From positions 2,031,359 to 2,095,358 of the forward strand of contig NZ_AP018227.1 of the NCBI RefSeq assembly GCF_002368095.1: a stretch of 64,000 nt of DNA. The letters are read 5' to 3'. Below, piece after piece: positions 27,071 through 34,510 of the stretch; positions within the stretch are counted from its first letter, which is position 1, and each line of letters starts with the position of its first letter. This DNA comes from Calothrix parasitica NIES-267. GTDB taxonomy: Bacteria > Cyanobacteriota > Cyanobacteriia > Cyanobacteriales > Nostocaceae. A program made the position numbers and the translations under genes. The notes beneath the pieces are model-generated. The model saw nothing but the letters and a program-made list of their open reading frames with translations, had not been told where the DNA came from and searched no databases.

Positions 27071-27161
27071 TAGCGTTTCTCAGGCAACTGAAGTACACCT
27101 AAACCTTTGATATCAAAACAAGCAGCCTTAAAAATGTACCTTACTAGACTAAGAAACGCTA
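27071..27161. mobile_element. 91-bp MITE related to the 20001-20136 element
   Basis: The ends TAGCGTTTCTCAGGCAACTGAAGTACA and the inverse near 27136-27161 (TGTACCTTACTAGAC...GAAACGCTA) share about 28 bp of terminal homology with the 136-bp element, but the cores differ. TA follows the right end; the left flank is GA, so the target duplication is not clean. It ends 26 bp before the nif3-family start and therefore lies in its promoter or leader. Confidence 0.7.
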
Positions 27162-27187
27162 TAGACGTAAACATCAAAATATAATCG

Positions 27188-27997
27188 ATGAAAGTTACCG
27201 ATTTAATCACTTGGTTTGAGGAATGGGCTAATCCTGCATGGCAAGAGAAATGGGATAATTGTGGTTGGCAGGTGGAACCAGGGGTATTACATGAAGATGC
27301 AGGAGTGTTGGTTTGTTTAACTCCTACTTTGGCTGTAATGGAAGAAGCTATTAATCTCAAAAAAACCGGTCATCCGGTTAATTTGATTTTTGCCCACCAT
27401 CCTTTAATTTTTAATCCTCCTAAGTCACTTTGTACTGGTGATGCTATTGGAGAAATGGCGCGTTTAGCTTTTATTCACAATATCGGTATATACAGCGCTC
27501 ATACTAATTTTGACCAAGTAGATGATGGTACTGCTGATGTTTTAGCCCAAGTTTTGAATTTACAATCGTGTTCTCCTATTGTTCCTACTCAACCGGGTTT
27601 AGGATATGGACGTGTTGGTGTTCTTCAACCTTGCTTGAGCTTACGGGAATTACTTGAAAAAATTAAATCTTGTTTAAAACCACCAAATTTAATTTTTTCC
27701 CCAACTCCTGATTTAAATATGTCTGTGGAAAAGGTTGCTGTTTTGGGTGGTTCTGGGGCTGGTTTTATTCAGTCGGTAAGTAAAACCGGTGCGACGGTAT
27801 ATCTCACTTCTGACTGTAAATTTCATCAGTTCCAAGAAAGTCGCGATGCTGGAATTATTTTAGTTGATGCAGGACACTATGCTACCGAACGTCCTGCTTG
27901 CGAAGCTTTAGCTGCTAAATTCGATTCTTTCAGCCTGGATTTTGTTAAATTAAGCGCTCAAGATGAAGATTTTCGCCAATTTCATTCGGACTTTTAA
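27188..27997 (+). CDS. Nif3-like dinuclear metal centre protein
   Basis: A 269-residue Nif3/YbgI (DUF34) protein. Family features are WDNCGWQVEPG near the start, the metal-binding NLIFAHHPLIFNPPKS, GIYSAHTNFDQVDDGTAD, GSGAGFIQSVSKTGATVYLTSDCKFHQ split over two blocks, and VDAGHYATERPACE near the end. These His, Asp and Glu residues form the dinuclear site of a toroidal hexamer. The biochemical function is unsettled despite a frequent GTP cyclohydrolase label. ATG 27188 is just downstream of a miniature transposon. Confidence 0.88.
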   Translation: MKVTDLITWFEEWANPAWQEKWDNCGWQVEPGVLHEDAGVLVCLTPTLAVMEEAINLKKTGHPVNLIFAHHPLIFNPPKSLCTGDAIGEMARLAFIHNIGIYSAHTNFDQVDDGTADVLAQVLNLQSCSPIVPTQPGLGYGRVGVLQPCLSLRELLEKIKSCLKPPNLIFSPTPDLNMSVEKVAVLGGSGAGFIQSVSKTGATVYLTSDCKFHQFQESRDAGIILVDAGHYATERPACEALAAKFDSFSLDFVKLSAQDEDFRQFHSDF

Positions 27998-28330
27998 ACA
28001 AGATTAATCAAAATTATGTTTATGTTGTTTCTGGATTATTTTATACGTATATATAAATTAATGGGTGCTAAAAGAAACTCACTACTTTATTGAAAAAAAT
28101 ATATACTTAGTTTAAAAAACTACTAACCTATAAGTATTTTTTTGACAAATTAAAAATAGTTGTCATAATATTTATATTGCTATCACTGGTTTTAAGTAGA
28201 TTTATCTGAAGTAGCATGTTACTTGCTAGCCGTGATGTAAATCACTAAATGAATGTGAATGCAATCACTTAAACATAGCTGTAGTTGTTCCATCATGAAG
28301 AGTGATGAAATGCTAACTTAGCTGTAATTA
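27998..28330. other. intergenic region
   Basis: 333 bp, AT-rich in the first half. A short GTGATGTAAATCAC palindrome lies near 28232, possibly a regulatory site for the small gene at 28331. Nothing else was recognised. Confidence 0.35.
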
Positions 28331-28546
28331 ATGATGATTCGGGCACTTGTTGAATCTGCTTTTCAAACTGGATATTTAAGCGTTGAGTCCGAAGGTCTGC
28401 TGCATCAGATGCTGGCTGGCAGAATATATCGAACTGAAGACGTAGCTGCTTTGACGCGGTTGTGCGATGCTGTTCGTGCCGGACTAGTAAAGCGAGAAGC
28501 ATCTTCAAATATTTCTATGGAATTTCTTGCGCTTAAAAGACAATAG
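28331..28546 (+). CDS. small conserved cyanobacterial protein
   Basis: A 71-residue protein starting MMIRALVESAFQTGYLSVESEG, which I recognise as a widespread cyanobacterial family of unknown function. It is soluble, largely helical and acidic to neutral. The gene follows a long leader with paired GTGAAT/ATCACT sequences. The opposite-strand frame at 28293-28508 is only its shadow. No partner gene is adjacent. Confidence 0.7.
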   Translation: MMIRALVESAFQTGYLSVESEGLLHQMLAGRIYRTEDVAALTRLCDAVRAGLVKREASSNISMEFLALKRQ

Positions 28547-29086
28547 AATTTTTACTGTTTTTTTAGTTTGAAGTAATTTAGGTTAGCTTGGAAATGTCTT
28601 TCCATGGGAAAATTAAATGCTATTTTTAGAGGCTGAGTGAAGCCTGTCATGTTTTTGAGTTAAAATTTATAATTAATGGGCGGATTAATCGCAGTTCGCA
28701 CTTCCCACTCACAGCCACAGCAATGATTATAAGCAGGCAAAATAAGCAACTTAGATATTTACTTGCTTTATCCGTATTATTTGATTCATAATAATAGATA
28801 TGACTTTCCAGCAAATTTTTATTTGGTCGGCGATAATACCAAGCTATGTCACTTCTATGAAGCAAATATTTCTTGAATAATCAGTTCAAACTTAAACTTT
28901 TTTAGTGCGGTAAACAATATAATTTTGTAAAACCCGATTCGACCCAAAATTTACATTCTGTTTGTTAGATTCAGTATGCCGGTTTGGGTTCAATCACCGC
29001 ACCAGGGCTATGGGTGTTATCTAATAGGGATTAATCCCAAATTTTTCAGAGAAAAAGTACGTTGAGAAAAAGGTAGAAGCACGCGA
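28547..29086. other. intergenic region
   Basis: 540 bp with no supported gene. A GGGTTCAATCACCGCACCA stretch near 28987-29005 looks like a tRNA 3' end but has no matching acceptor or anticodon arm. A GGGATTAATCCC palindrome lies at 29027-29038. The last 100 bp are probably the promoter of the gene at 29087. Confidence 0.4.
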
Positions 29087-29398
29087 ATGCTACACCGTAA
29101 GATTTATCAACTATGCTGTGATGCGCGGGAAATATGTATTTTCTTGCGGGACCAGCAACGCTGGATTGAACGCGCCCGCATTATAGATATTGAGGGAGAT
29201 TTAGTCACCCTGCGCTATGAGACTGACGAAGATGATGAAATTTGTTCTTGGGAGGAAATGGTTCGACTTGAAAGTATTGGTGCTGTAACTCAAAAACTTG
29301 CTTCTGTTCCACGAGGTAATGTTGAACCTTTGTTAACGGAAGATTGTCCTGAGTCCGAACGCATTCACAATCCCTCTTCCGACCCTAATCCCGAGTAA
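29087..29398 (+). CDS. conserved cyanobacterial protein (DUF6679-like)
   Basis: A 103-residue soluble protein, strongly conserved among cyanobacteria by my recollection. The core is MLHRKIYQLCCDAREICIF, RDQQRWIERARIIDIEGD, and LVTLRYETDEDDEICSWEE, suggesting a small beta-barrel. The tail is acidic and proline-rich. The function is unknown and the DUF number is from memory. It converges on the beta-CASP gene, with only 16 bp between stops. Confidence 0.7.
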   Translation: MLHRKIYQLCCDAREICIFLRDQQRWIERARIIDIEGDLVTLRYETDEDDEICSWEEMVRLESIGAVTQKLASVPRGNVEPLLTEDCPESERIHNPSSDPNPE

Positions 29399-29414
29399 GT
29401 TGTTAATACTCTTA

Positions 29415-31067
29415 CTATTCTTCACTTTCAAAAGCTGGACAGTAACCTTCTAGTGTTACTTTGAAGTTATATAAAGGGGACGCGGTATTCCAACACCGTT
29501 GTCCCCTTTGATGTTTACAGGTTCCGCAGCAATCTATTGATGACAAAACATTGCTGTTTCGGTTTTGGTTGAGTAGTTCTTTTGGGGTTATACCGCGTAA
29601 TACGAGTTCTTCCCCTTGCCATCGTGCTTCGACTAAACCTGTATCAGCAAACTGTTGCCAGCGTGGGTCATTTTTAATTTTATCTGAAAGTGTAATTAAA
29701 ATTGCTGTATCAAGTTGAGTTAGTTCACCTTCATAATTAGTATCTGGTGCTGCTGGTTGTAAAAATGTATCACCGATAGGAAGTTGAACTAAAGTTTTTA
29801 TTTCCGGAGAATGTACGTGATAGCGATTTTGCAGTTCTTCTAAACTGGTTAAATCTGCCAGATAAGCTGCGGAACCGTGGACAAAAACAACATGTTGCGG
29901 TCGTAAGTTGTGAATCAGTTGGGTTGTACCCGGACCATCGCTATGTTGTGCGAGTAGATAATCTTCTACTGTTCCTAAATCGGAATATTGTTCGGCTTCA
30001 ATGTCGGTTTTTTCTGGCTGTAAAATAACCCAAGAACCGGTTTTCGGGTGACAATATTCTTTTAAGTCGGTTGCTGAGTCCGTAAGAATGATACAGGGAG
30101 AGTTACCAAGATTATTTCTTTGAGAATCTTCCAATCGACGCACGCGGGGGCGGACTCGCTCATCCCAGAACAACGGCTGATGACGAGCAAAGTTCTGTAC
30201 TGATGGAGGAAGATGAGGCATCAATTCTAAATAAGCATCGCATCCAGCAGCAACATTTCCATCAACCCAAATATCTATATCTCTGCCGGTAAAGTGATGG
30301 TGGCTGCGAAGAAGCATGAGTAATTCTTGACCTAAGCCTAATGCTGGTGTAGGCATTAACACTGAACAACCATCAGCAATAGCACTATTTATTCTTTCTG
30401 CAAGTTGATTTTCCTGATTGCGACGATGGGGATGACGAGCGGTACCGTAGCTACCCTCTATTATCAACACGTCTAATTCAATTCCACGTAATTCTTCTAG
30501 CCGAAAACCTTCTACTAATCGTGAGTTAGATAAGAAAAAGTCCCCCGTGTAAAGCAATTTATAAGAGCGTTCGGGAGTTGTATAGGTAAGCAGAATTGCA
30601 ACTGCACCCGGTAAATGTCCGCAGGGAAACAGTTCTACGGTAAGATTTTCTTTAAGTTCTATGACTGTACGCAGTTCTAATGCTTGAAAAATTGAATGAG
30701 TTTCTTCAGGTTTTTTATCCAACCAATTAAGTGGAAGCAGCTTACAAGTTACTTGACTTGCATAAACTGGTAAGAGAGGAAAATGTTCGTGTAGGGTTAA
30801 CAATCCTTTCGCATGGTCTGGGTGAGCATGAGTTACTAAAACAATGTCTGCTGGTAAAGGAGTATTGTTCGGACGTGCTGATTTTTTCAAGCTTTTTGTT
30901 AAAGATGAAATATCTGACAATCCACAATCCAACATAATGCGATGGGGTCCCATTCGCACCAAAAGACACATACCCTCACCATTTTGATGAACTCCGTAGG
31001 GTAAGCATTCTAATTCGCTTTGGCTTTCCCCTTCATCAAGAGAGACTATTGAATAGCCTTCGCTCAT
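29415..31067 (-). CDS. MBL-fold beta-CASP family hydrolase
   Basis: A 550-residue metallo-beta-lactamase-fold protein. Metal-binding motifs are THAHPDHAKG (HxHxDH), FPCGHLPGA and YTGDFFLSN, followed by a beta-CASP-type insert (YGTARHPHRRNQEN onward) and a late VFVHGSAAYL histidine. This arrangement is typical of RNA-processing nucleases such as CPSF73/RNase J relatives, so nucleic-acid hydrolysis is the family inference. A cysteine-rich tail, CCGTCKHQRGQRCW...YC, could bind zinc and is less common. The gene converges with 29087-29398. Confidence 0.82.
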   Translation of the reverse strand: MSEGYSIVSLDEGESQSELECLPYGVHQNGEGMCLLVRMGPHRIMLDCGLSDISSLTKSLKKSARPNNTPLPADIVLVTHAHPDHAKGLLTLHEHFPLLPVYASQVTCKLLPLNWLDKKPEETHSIFQALELRTVIELKENLTVELFPCGHLPGAVAILLTYTTPERSYKLLYTGDFFLSNSRLVEGFRLEELRGIELDVLIIEGSYGTARHPHRRNQENQLAERINSAIADGCSVLMPTPALGLGQELLMLLRSHHHFTGRDIDIWVDGNVAAGCDAYLELMPHLPPSVQNFARHQPLFWDERVRPRVRRLEDSQRNNLGNSPCIILTDSATDLKEYCHPKTGSWVILQPEKTDIEAEQYSDLGTVEDYLLAQHSDGPGTTQLIHNLRPQHVVFVHGSAAYLADLTSLEELQNRYHVHSPEIKTLVQLPIGDTFLQPAAPDTNYEGELTQLDTAILITLSDKIKNDPRWQQFADTGLVEARWQGEELVLRGITPKELLNQNRNSNVLSSIDCCGTCKHQRGQRCWNTASPLYNFKVTLEGYCPAFESEE

Positions 31068-31096
31068 ACATTCCCCCGTATAATTAATTTTGGATT

Positions 31097-31403
31097 TTGT
31101 GGAAAGTTGAACCAGTCCGTTGCGGTGAGACTAGTTGGGGGTGTCGGTTTCCGTCCCCCAAACTAGCGGTATAAGACTATCGTCTCGCTGAGCCGCACGC
31201 TCTGCGTGAACGCTAACGTAGCGTCTCTCGTTAGCGCAGCGTGTCCGATAGGACATAGAGAGATACCCGGAGGGAGGTTCCCTCCGTTGTCGGAACTGGC
31301 TTTGGGGTGTCGGTTTCCGGAGCCATTGCGGTCTTAGGAGTTTCCCCCATGTAAGCCGGAGGCTTTCTCGCAGAGTGCAAATGGCGTTCCCCAAAACTTT
31401 CCA
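31097..31403. repeat. mosaic of dispersed repeats and hairpins
   Basis: This GC-richer block has CTAGTTGGGGG/CCCCCAAACTAG (31131-31166), a GAACGCTAACGTAGCGTCTCTCGTTAGCGC cluster of nested inverted repeats near 31210-31240 (arms under 12 bp), two copies of GGTGTCGGTTTCCG (near 31140 and 31305), and GCCATTGCGGTCTT...GCAAATGGCGTT, the reverse complement of the 20944 repeat. The minus-strand frame at 31131-31394 lies inside these repeats and is not a gene. Confidence 0.7.
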
Positions 31404-31644
31404 ATATAGATTTTTGATTTTTGATTGTAAATTTTTGATAAATTCTGGATAGACAGTTGATTAAAAGAAAAAGGAGAGGAATTAGAAGAATGTACTTTAA
31501 AATTCCTCTCTATATACTATTGTCTTGAAAGGTTGTTCTTGCGGTTTTCCCCAAGACCACACTTTCCGCTCAAGCAAATATTAAGCTCTCAAGGTTGAGT
31601 AAATGCTTGCTTTTTGCGATTAACTATACTTCGAGTATTTGTAT

Positions 31645-31767
31645 TTAGTGAGCAGAACCATTACCGTGATAGTTTTCTGAGTCATAAAAGCCATTCTTGG
31701 TTCCAAAAATTAAGCATGACACGCTAAATACGATTGTTAGCCCTACTAGAATTAGCTTCACATCCAT
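31645..31767 (-). CDS. 40-residue single-membrane-segment protein
   Basis: A short frame: ATG at 31767 with GAGGAA about nine bases upstream, stop at 31645-31647. The product is one hydrophobic helix (LILVGLTIVFSVSCLIFG) followed by TKNGFYDSENYHGNGSAH. The clean ribosome-binding site, membrane helix and polar tail make it a credible small thylakoid or plasma-membrane protein. It could be a small complex subunit such as NdhP, but I cannot confirm that identity. No neighbour is on the same strand within 500 bp. Confidence 0.6.
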   Translation of the reverse strand: MDVKLILVGLTIVFSVSCLIFGTKNGFYDSENYHGNGSAH

Positions 31768-32287
31768 ATTGTTTATTCCTCGCTTTATATGTTCCTATCT
31801 ATATAGGATACTTCTGCTCTTGGCGTAGATGACAGTGAATTTATCGCTAACATATATTTATTAATTATGCAATGAGTAAACTTGCCATAATTAATCAGAT
31901 TTTAAAACATCTTTATCTCTAGTGTCTATCTGTTGTCGCTACATATAACAGAGATTTAGGAACTAGAAATCTAGTATTTTCATTGCATAAGTTCTGAAGA
32001 GTTCGCTTTTCCCGTAATTTTGGGGAGACGTAAAATTTTAGGTCTCTACAACCCTCATAACTTCTGTAGTCAGATCCCTGGTGGAAGAAGCGCGGCTATA
32101 GTAATGCTCCGATTACTCCGCAGCTTTTTAAAATGCGGAATACAGCATAAATTATTTTTGAACGTCTTTTAGTCTTATTATTTTTCCCAAATCACTCTCG
32201 ATTTCAGCAGCAAGCATGAGTTTATTAGAGGTAATTTTCTTTTAAAATGATTAATATACTAAATATCTATGTTCGTATATTATGCTT
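31768..32287. other. intergenic region upstream of the parA locus
   Basis: 520 bp with no supported gene. It contains GGTCTCTACAACCCTCATAA-type repeat fragments near 32040 and AT-rich DNA. The sequence then enters the palindrome and iterons described at 32288-32427. Confidence 0.4.
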
Positions 32288-32326
32288 TATTACATTTGAC
32301 TTACAAATTATTTGTAAGTCAAATGT
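32288..32326. promoter_or_regulatory. 39-bp perfect palindrome upstream of parA
   Basis: The arms TTACATTTGACTTACAAAT (32288-32306) and ATTTGTAAGTCAAATGTAA (32308-32326) are perfect 19-bp inverted repeats around a single T. It lies 137 bp before the parA start. It could be a protein-binding operator, a partition or recombination site, or a cruciform-forming element. No T-run follows, so a terminator is less likely. Confidence 0.7.
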
Positions 32327-32344
32327 AAGTATACTCGCATTCTT

Positions 32345-32427
32345 GACATTTAAACATCTAAATGTTTTAAAGACGTTTAAATGTTTGAACATTAATTAAG
32401 AATTTAAATGTCTTGATGTTTAAATAT
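32345..32427. promoter_or_regulatory. iteron-like TTTAAA palindromes (candidate partition operator)
   Basis: Degenerate palindromes of the form RACRTTTAAAYRTY: GACATTTAAACATC (32345), AACATCTAAATGTT (32353), GACGTTTAAATGTT (32372), AATTTAAATGTC (32401) and GATGTTTAAATAT (32415). They sit immediately upstream of parA. Small ribbon-helix-helix partners of ParA commonly bind such repeats for autoregulation and as a centromere, so this is a reasoned candidate parC/operator. Confidence 0.55.
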
Positions 32428-32463
32428 ATGAGATAAAATTTATACGGTATAAGTTTTTCCTTT

Positions 32464-33060
32464 ATGAAAATGATTATTACTGTATCGGCTTTCAAGGGAG
32501 GTGTGGGTAAATCTATAACTGCATTACACCTCGCGACATACCTGCAAACTAAGGCTGATACACTCTTGGTGGACGGTGATTTGAATCGTAGTGCCTTAGA
32601 CTGGTCTAATCGTGGTAGTTTACCGTTCAAAGTGGCTGATGAAGAGGATGGAGTTAGTTTAGCTCCTTTGTACGAGCATATAGTGATTGATACTCCTGCT
32701 AAACCCAGTTTTGAGGACTTAAAAAGCATTGCTCGCGGATGTGATTTAGTAGTTATACCAACCACACCAGATGCGATTGCATTAGCTGCTACGATGCAGA
32801 TGGTTGACTTACTTAATCAATTAAAAGCTAATTATCGAATTTTATTAACAATAATTCCACCGCATCCAAATAGGTCGGGTAAAGAGGCTAAATTAGCTTT
32901 AAAAAATGCCAATATTCCTATTTTTAAAACAGGAATTAAACGACTTGCAGTATTTCAAAAAGCAGCTTTGGAAGGAGTACCAGTTAATGCTGTAAATGAC
33001 GTTTACGCACAAGTCGCATGGAAATATTATGCTGAAGCGGGTAAGGAGATTCTACCTTGA
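32464..33060 (+). CDS. parA: ParA-family ATPase
   Basis: A 198-residue short ParA/MinD-type ATPase with deviant Walker A KGGVGKS (residues 11-17), VDGDLNRSALDW after strand 2 and IDTPAKP as the switch region. It lacks the N-terminal DNA-binding domain of large ParAs, matching type Ib (small) partition ATPases. It overlaps the downstream RHH gene by four bases (TTGA), a translational coupling. The iterons upstream support a partition cassette. An orphan chromosomal copy in an integrated plasmid remnant is possible. The product would segregate DNA over the nucleoid. Confidence 0.85.
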   Translation: MKMIITVSAFKGGVGKSITALHLATYLQTKADTLLVDGDLNRSALDWSNRGSLPFKVADEEDGVSLAPLYEHIVIDTPAKPSFEDLKSIARGCDLVVIPTTPDAIALAATMQMVDLLNQLKANYRILLTIIPPHPNRSGKEAKLALKNANIPIFKTGIKRLAVFQKAALEGVPVNAVNDVYAQVAWKYYAEAGKEILP

Positions 33061-33320
33061 ATAAGAAGAAAACTAGTCGCTTTGATGAACTAATTGATGC
33101 TGCTCGTTCTCGCCAAAAGCGTGATAAACCGCAGGAATTAATTGAAGAAAAAGTTACTTTAAAAAGTAAAAGTACTGACCCAGATTATGTTCGGACTACT
33201 GTATATTTACCAAAAAAACTGCATCGAAGTTTGAAGTTGGCTGCTGCTGCTGATGACCGTCAGATGAGTGATATTATGGCGGAATTGCTGGAAAAGTGGC
33301 TTTCTGACAAGAACAGTTGA
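33057..33320 (+). CDS. ribbon-helix-helix protein, ParA partner (ParB/ParG-like)
   Basis: An 87-residue basic protein that starts at TTG 33057 inside the parA stop. The N-terminal 45 residues are charged and flexible. Residues about 50-85 form an RHH DNA-binding fold (VRTTVYLPKKLHRSLKLAA then MSDIMAELLEKWL). This is the layout of small centromere-binding proteins paired with short ParAs, whose flexible tail stimulates ATP hydrolysis. Its likely target is the iteron cluster at 32345-32427. Confidence 0.78.
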   Translation: MNKKKTSRFDELIDAARSRQKRDKPQELIEEKVTLKSKSTDPDYVRTTVYLPKKLHRSLKLAAAADDRQMSDIMAELLEKWLSDKNS

Positions 33321-33345
33321 CAGGTATGAGTTAGTTTTTGTCGGG

Positions 33346-33401
33346 TGTGTTAGATGCATGATTGTAACTCTTTCATGAATGCTTTTAGCACGTCTAACAC
33401 A
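33346..33401 (+). terminator. inverted repeat after the parA operon
   Basis: TGTGTTAGA (33346-33354) and TCTAACACA (33393-33401) are perfect inverted repeats, 25 bp past the RHH stop. The loop is long (38 bases) and the T-run weak, so this is a possible terminator or a small repeat rather than a strong one. Confidence 0.4.
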
Positions 33402-33488
33402 TCGGTTATTTTGAATTTACTATCAATTAAAACTAAACTGGATTTCAATATAGAAATTTTTAGATTTTATCTGTTTTTTTATAAAAAT

Positions 33489-33552
33489 GGTGCGTGACAC
33501 TAAAAATAAACGATGCTACTACGTTCATAATTTTTCAAAGTGTCACAGCACC
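33489..33552. repeat. dispersed copy of the 12-kb repeat hairpin, with compensatory changes
   Basis: The arms are GGTGCGTGACACT (33489-33501) and AGTGTCACAGCACC (33539-33552) around an ACTACGTTCATAAT loop. It matches the hairpins at 12071, 12264, 12476 and 12688, which have GACGCT and AGCGTC instead. Both arms changed together (G to A with C to T), keeping the stem. Confidence 0.75.
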
Positions 33553-33607
33553 CTACAAAAGAATAATATAAAGAACCCTAGTCCCTAAATTACTAATTAC
33601 TAACTAC

Positions 33608-34249
33608 TTATAAATAAATTTCTTCCCCAGCTTGAGTAAAGCGAACGTTTTTGACTTTCCATTTGGGGTTGCTAGTCAAGGTTTTTTCAATGCTTTTGAA
33701 TAAGGTGAATTGTTCGCAACTTGAAAGGGAGACTAATTGTCTGGGAGAGTCGGGAGGTACGCGCAAATCTACTGTTGCAGTTCCGTTATTGACGTTAACT
33801 CGATAATTGGAAATGTTTAAGTCGGCTGTGTTTTTCGATGCAATAATTTTACCTACTGCATCTTTCATTGGTTCTTTGGATGATACAGATATTTTTTGGG
33901 GTACTAATTTCTGACAGTCTAAATCGCTTGTAAATACGGTAATATCAGAATTTTTGAGATTGCCGGTCTTATTTTGATTTATGCTTTCTGGTGCTGGAGT
34001 TGTTTCTGTTCCAAATGGCGCTGTTTTTGTGGTTGGGGATGATGGTGTCGTAATTTCTATTTCAGGGGTCTGGGTTTCGCTGTTAGGGGTCGGAAATGGA
34101 CTGCTAGCAACTGGGGACTCATCGGATGGTGTTTCTTCCAGGCTGCCAACATTTTTTGGATTAGAACCGCAACTGCTTGCACTAATCACCATTACTGATA
34201 ACATCAAAGGAAAAATATATTTTTTGTGACGACGGATAATTTTGTTCAT
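33608..34249 (-). CDS. lipoprotein with GerMN-like domain
   Basis: A 213-residue protein with a signal peptide and lipobox ISASSC (Cys27), then a Pro/Thr/Ser-rich linker to about residue 100. The C-terminal globular region contains ITVFTSDLDCQKLVPQ, NVNNGTATVDLRVP, FKSIEKTLTSNP and WKVKNVRFTQAGEEI. This resembles the GerMN domain found in spore-germination and cell-envelope lipoproteins. The function in cyanobacteria is unknown. It converges with the parA operon and looks like ordinary chromosomal sequence. Confidence 0.7.
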   Translation of the reverse strand: MNKIIRRHKKYIFPLMLSVMVISASSCGSNPKNVGSLEETPSDESPVASSPFPTPNSETQTPEIEITTPSSPTTKTAPFGTETTPAPESINQNKTGNLKNSDITVFTSDLDCQKLVPQKISVSSKEPMKDAVGKIIASKNTADLNISNYRVNVNNGTATVDLRVPPDSPRQLVSLSSCEQFTLFKSIEKTLTSNPKWKVKNVRFTQAGEEIYL

Positions 34250-34510
34250 AGTGTTATGCCCTTAAGTATTTTTTTATTTCAGTATTACTTATACATGCAC
34301 CGTATAAATTTATAGCTGATTCAGAAGATTTTTTTAATGTTAGTTGACTGCAATTTTACAAAAGGTAATAGGTAATGGGTACGAGTTATTGATATATCAA
34401 GATGAATTCGTCGGTATATTTGGTATTTTTATTCAATTTTTTTACTTTTTAAGTTTATTTTTCCCTTACTTTTAAATGTAAATTACTTAAAAGATATTAA
34501 AACAGAGCTT

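Noticed and set aside
28985-29010. tRNA 3' end (GGTTCAATCACC then GCACCA)
   Set aside because: No acceptor, D or anticodon arms can be formed with the upstream sequence.
31131-31394. 87-residue minus-strand frame
   Set aside because: It consists entirely of nested inverted repeats and low-quality coding sequence.
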